Source: an uncultured Clostridia bacterium (GTDB lineage Bacteria; Bacillota; Clostridia; Oscillospirales; CAG-272). From it: a stretch of DNA of 6,261 bases. A program made the translations under genes and the position numbers. A model generated the notes under the pieces. That model did not search any database. It was given only the letters and a program-made list of their open reading frames with translations, and was not told the origin of the DNA. Of this stretch, positions 5,137 through 6,261 are shown piece after piece; position 1 is the stretch's first letter; each line of letters opens with the position of its first letter. The stretch is taken from positions 1 to 6,261 of the forward strand of contig CAMPBZ010000070.1 in NCBI GenBank assembly GCA_946641795.1, given 5' to 3'.

Positions 5137-5428
5137 AAAAGTTTTTGGCGCGCTTTTTTCAAAAAGCGCGGAAAAGTTTTTGGTGCCGCTTTTTCAAAAA
5201 GCGGCGGTCTTCTACGCGCGCGCGTGCGCGTGCGCGCATAATGCGCGCGCGAGAGAATAAGTTTTTTGCCCAGCTTTTTTCCAAAAAAGCTGGTGAGGTG
5301 TGGAGCAAAGCTCCACGACCTTCCTTCGCGCCTTTGGCGCGAACCTTCGGTGCTTTTTGTTCGCGCGGAGCGCGAAAAAAGACCTCGGGGCGTCGCCCCG
5401 AACCCTACCCGCTTTTGAGAAAAGCGGG
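5137..5428 (+). repeat. modular hairpin element, copy B (most complete)
   Basis: This copy fills most of the 382-bp recF-remB gap. In order it has two tandem units of 35 and 36 bases (5137-5171, 5172-5207), each aaaagtttttgg plus a perfect 10-bp stem; an alternating CG tract; a third unit with an 11-bp stem (5270-5280 with 5283-5293); and then the modules shared with element A. These are 5296-5321, 5325-5343, 5360-5376, 5385-5401 and 5408-5428. Linkers match A closely (gacctcggg, gaaccctaccc). Open frames across it are products of the repeat and are not believable genes. It ends 12 bases before the remB ribosome site, so it would lie in the remB leader if transcription comes from recF. Confidence 0.85.
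5213..5251. repeat. alternating purine-pyrimidine (Z-DNA-prone) tract
   Basis: Positions 5213-5240 alternate pyrimidine and purine without a break, mostly CG with a few TG and CA steps. After a single A-A step, 5241-5251 alternates again. The segment 5232-5239 also pairs with 5241-5248 around one base. It separates the second and third stem units of element B. Confidence 0.75.
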
Positions 5429-5454
5429 GGAAAATGTTCGGAAAGGAGCCGGGT

Positions 5455-5766
5455 ATGTATCTACACGCGGGAAACAATAAAAATTTGCGTACCAGGGATA
5501 TCATCGGCATTTTTGACGCCGATACCGCCACCGTTTCGGCGGTGACCAAAAAGTACATCGCCGGCGCCCAGGCCGAGGGAAGAGTGGAGTTTGCTTCGGT
5601 AGAGCTGCCCAAATCCTTCGTGCTGTATAAAAAGACCCCGCGGGAAACCGACAGCCGTACCGGCTTTCGCAAACTCCGTAAAAAAACGCAAAAAAACGAA
5701 CTGCGCGTCTGCTTTTCCCAGCTCTCGCCCGCCTCGCTCGCCGGCCGAGCCGAAAGCAAACATTGA
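5455..5766 (+). CDS. remB: RemB-like DUF370 family regulator
   Basis: This small protein of the DUF370 (RemA/RemB) family is 103 aa long. In Bacillus the family regulates extracellular-matrix genes, and remB sits between recF and gyrB exactly as here. Family features are the start MYLHAG, RTRDIIGIFD (12-21), ELPKSFVL (50-57) and the C-terminal SQLSPASLAGRA (88-99). Between the last two lies a strongly basic stretch (59-80, ten K or R), which makes the protein about 20 residues longer than the Bacillus one. The ATG at 5455 is chosen because the protein then begins like the family and has gaaaggag (5441-5448) six bases upstream; an in-frame ATG at 5434 would add seven residues and has no ribosome site. 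The DNA target cannot be read from the sequence. Confidence 0.88.
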   Translation: MYLHAGNNKNLRTRDIIGIFDADTATVSAVTKKYIAGAQAEGRVEFASVELPKSFVLYKKTPRETDSRTGFRKLRKKTQKNELRVCFSQLSPASLAGRAESKH

Positions 5767-5861
5767 AACTTGTATTTCAAAACCATCTAACCATAAAAAT
5801 CAGTAACCCGTTTTCACCGCCGGGCCAACGCCCGCAAACGTAAAACAAAAAGGAGATCGGA
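5767..5861 (+). other. remB-gyrB spacer
   Basis: This 95-base gap holds a small hairpin cgggc-caac-gcccg (5821-5834) with no T run. It also holds a weak promoter-like pair, TTGAAA (5763-5768) with TCTAAC (5786-5791) at 17 bp. The gyrB ribosome site aaggag lies at 5850-5854. No separate gene is seen, and read-through from remB is as likely as a local promoter. Confidence 0.4.
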
Positions 5862-6261
5862 ATGGAACAGAACGAGAAAAACCCAATCATCGAAACCGGA
5901 ACGGAACCCGCCGAAATGGAAAATCAGGCGCCCGAGGTCGTCATCGGCCCCGAGACCGACAACGCCACCTTTTCGGATACGCCCGGCGATACCCTTGCCG
6001 AGCGCGCCGCAGAGGATCACACCTATGACGAGAACCAGATCCAGGTACTGGAAGGGCTGGAAGCCGTTCGCAAAAGACCGGGTATGTATATCGGGTCCAC
6101 TTCTGCGCGTGGATTGCACCACCTCGTTTACGAAATTGTGGATAACTCCATCGACGAGGCGCTGGCCGGCCGCTGTGACCGCATCCAGGTCACCCTGCAC
6201 CCCGATAACAGCGTTTCGGTACAGGACGACGGCCGCGGCATTCCCAGCGGCATCCACCCCA
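5862..6261 (+). CDS. gyrB: DNA gyrase subunit B, N-terminal part (cut by window end)
   Basis: GyrB is the ATPase subunit of DNA gyrase, which introduces negative supercoils ahead of replication forks and is the target of aminocoumarins. The 133 codons visible include YDENQIQVLEGLEAVRKRPGMYIG from residue 55. They also cover the GHKL ATPase motifs: EIVDNSIDEA (91-100; E91 and N95 match the catalytic Glu and Mg-binding Asn) and QDDGRGIP (121-128, D122 contacting adenine in the family). The first 54 residues, before the usual family start, are an acidic extension (14 D/E against 2 K/R). The ATG at 5862 has aaggag seven bases upstream, and no good later start precedes the conserved region apart from an internal ATG at codon 19 (5916), so the extension is probably translated. 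ParE is a paralogue, but position beside recF and remB favours GyrB. Confidence 0.95.
   Translation, partial: MEQNEKNPIIETGTEPAEMENQAPEVVIGPETDNATFSDTPGDTLAERAAEDHTYDENQIQVLEGLEAVRKRPGMYIGSTSARGLHHLVYEIVDNSIDEALAGRCDRIQVTLHPDNSVSVQDDGRGIPSGIHP

Noticed and set aside
5137..5428. CRISPR-like array
   Set aside because: The repeated units are adjacent hairpins without regular unique spacers, and no cas gene is present.
5434..5454. Upstream in-frame ATG at 5434 as the remB start
   Set aside because: It lacks a ribosome site and adds residues before the conserved MYLHAG family start, which has gaaaggag at correct distance.
5061..5786. Long minus-strand open frame over the recF-remB gap, and + frame 5106-5480
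   Set aside because: Both pass through element B and, for the minus frame, remB; the translated content is that of the repeat.

Overview
The window carries the replication-origin gene cluster of a low-to-mid GC Gram-positive bacterium (Bacillota, class Clostridia). Gene order is dnaA - oriC - dnaN - recF - remB (DUF370) - gyrB, all on the + strand. RemB and the position of the DnaA-box cluster between dnaA and dnaN point to Bacillota. The absence of the small S4-domain gene (yaaA/rlbA) that Bacillus has between dnaN and recF, together with the many GC-rich hairpin modules between genes, suggests an Oscillospirales-like gut clostridium. That placement is an impression, not a proof.

Layout. 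Positions 1-456 contain no believable gene. They are almost entirely nested inverted repeats: two related bidirectional-terminator-like hairpins form imperfect arms around a structured core of about 246 bp, followed by a long perfect hairpin. A strong extended -10 sigma-A-type promoter (457-485) then drives dnaA (548-1909). The 876-bp dnaA-dnaN gap holds, in order, overlapping AT hairpins, a string of hairpin modules (element A), a cluster of DnaA boxes (one perfect, several one-mismatch), a very AT-rich candidate unwinding tract, a partial inverted copy of the module (element C), and a second small hairpin family close to dnaN. The dnaN (2786-3937) and recF (3960-5072) genes follow with a 22-nt gap. 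The 382-bp recF-remB gap holds the most complete copy of the hairpin modules (element B) and an alternating purine-pyrimidine (Z-DNA-prone) tract. The remB gene (5455-5766) and the 5' part of gyrB (from 5862, cut by the window end) complete the window.

How the genes work together. DnaA binds the boxes downstream of its own gene and melts the AT-rich tract. DnaN is the sliding clamp, RecF supports gap repair and loading of RecA, GyrB is the ATPase subunit of DNA gyrase, and RemB is a small DNA-binding regulator family that sits at this locus in many Bacillota.

The genes are ordinary. The unusual part is the non-coding DNA: at least two families of modular hairpins recur in the gaps. Stem sequences change on both arms together while loops and linkers stay the same, and oppositely oriented copies bracket the origin.
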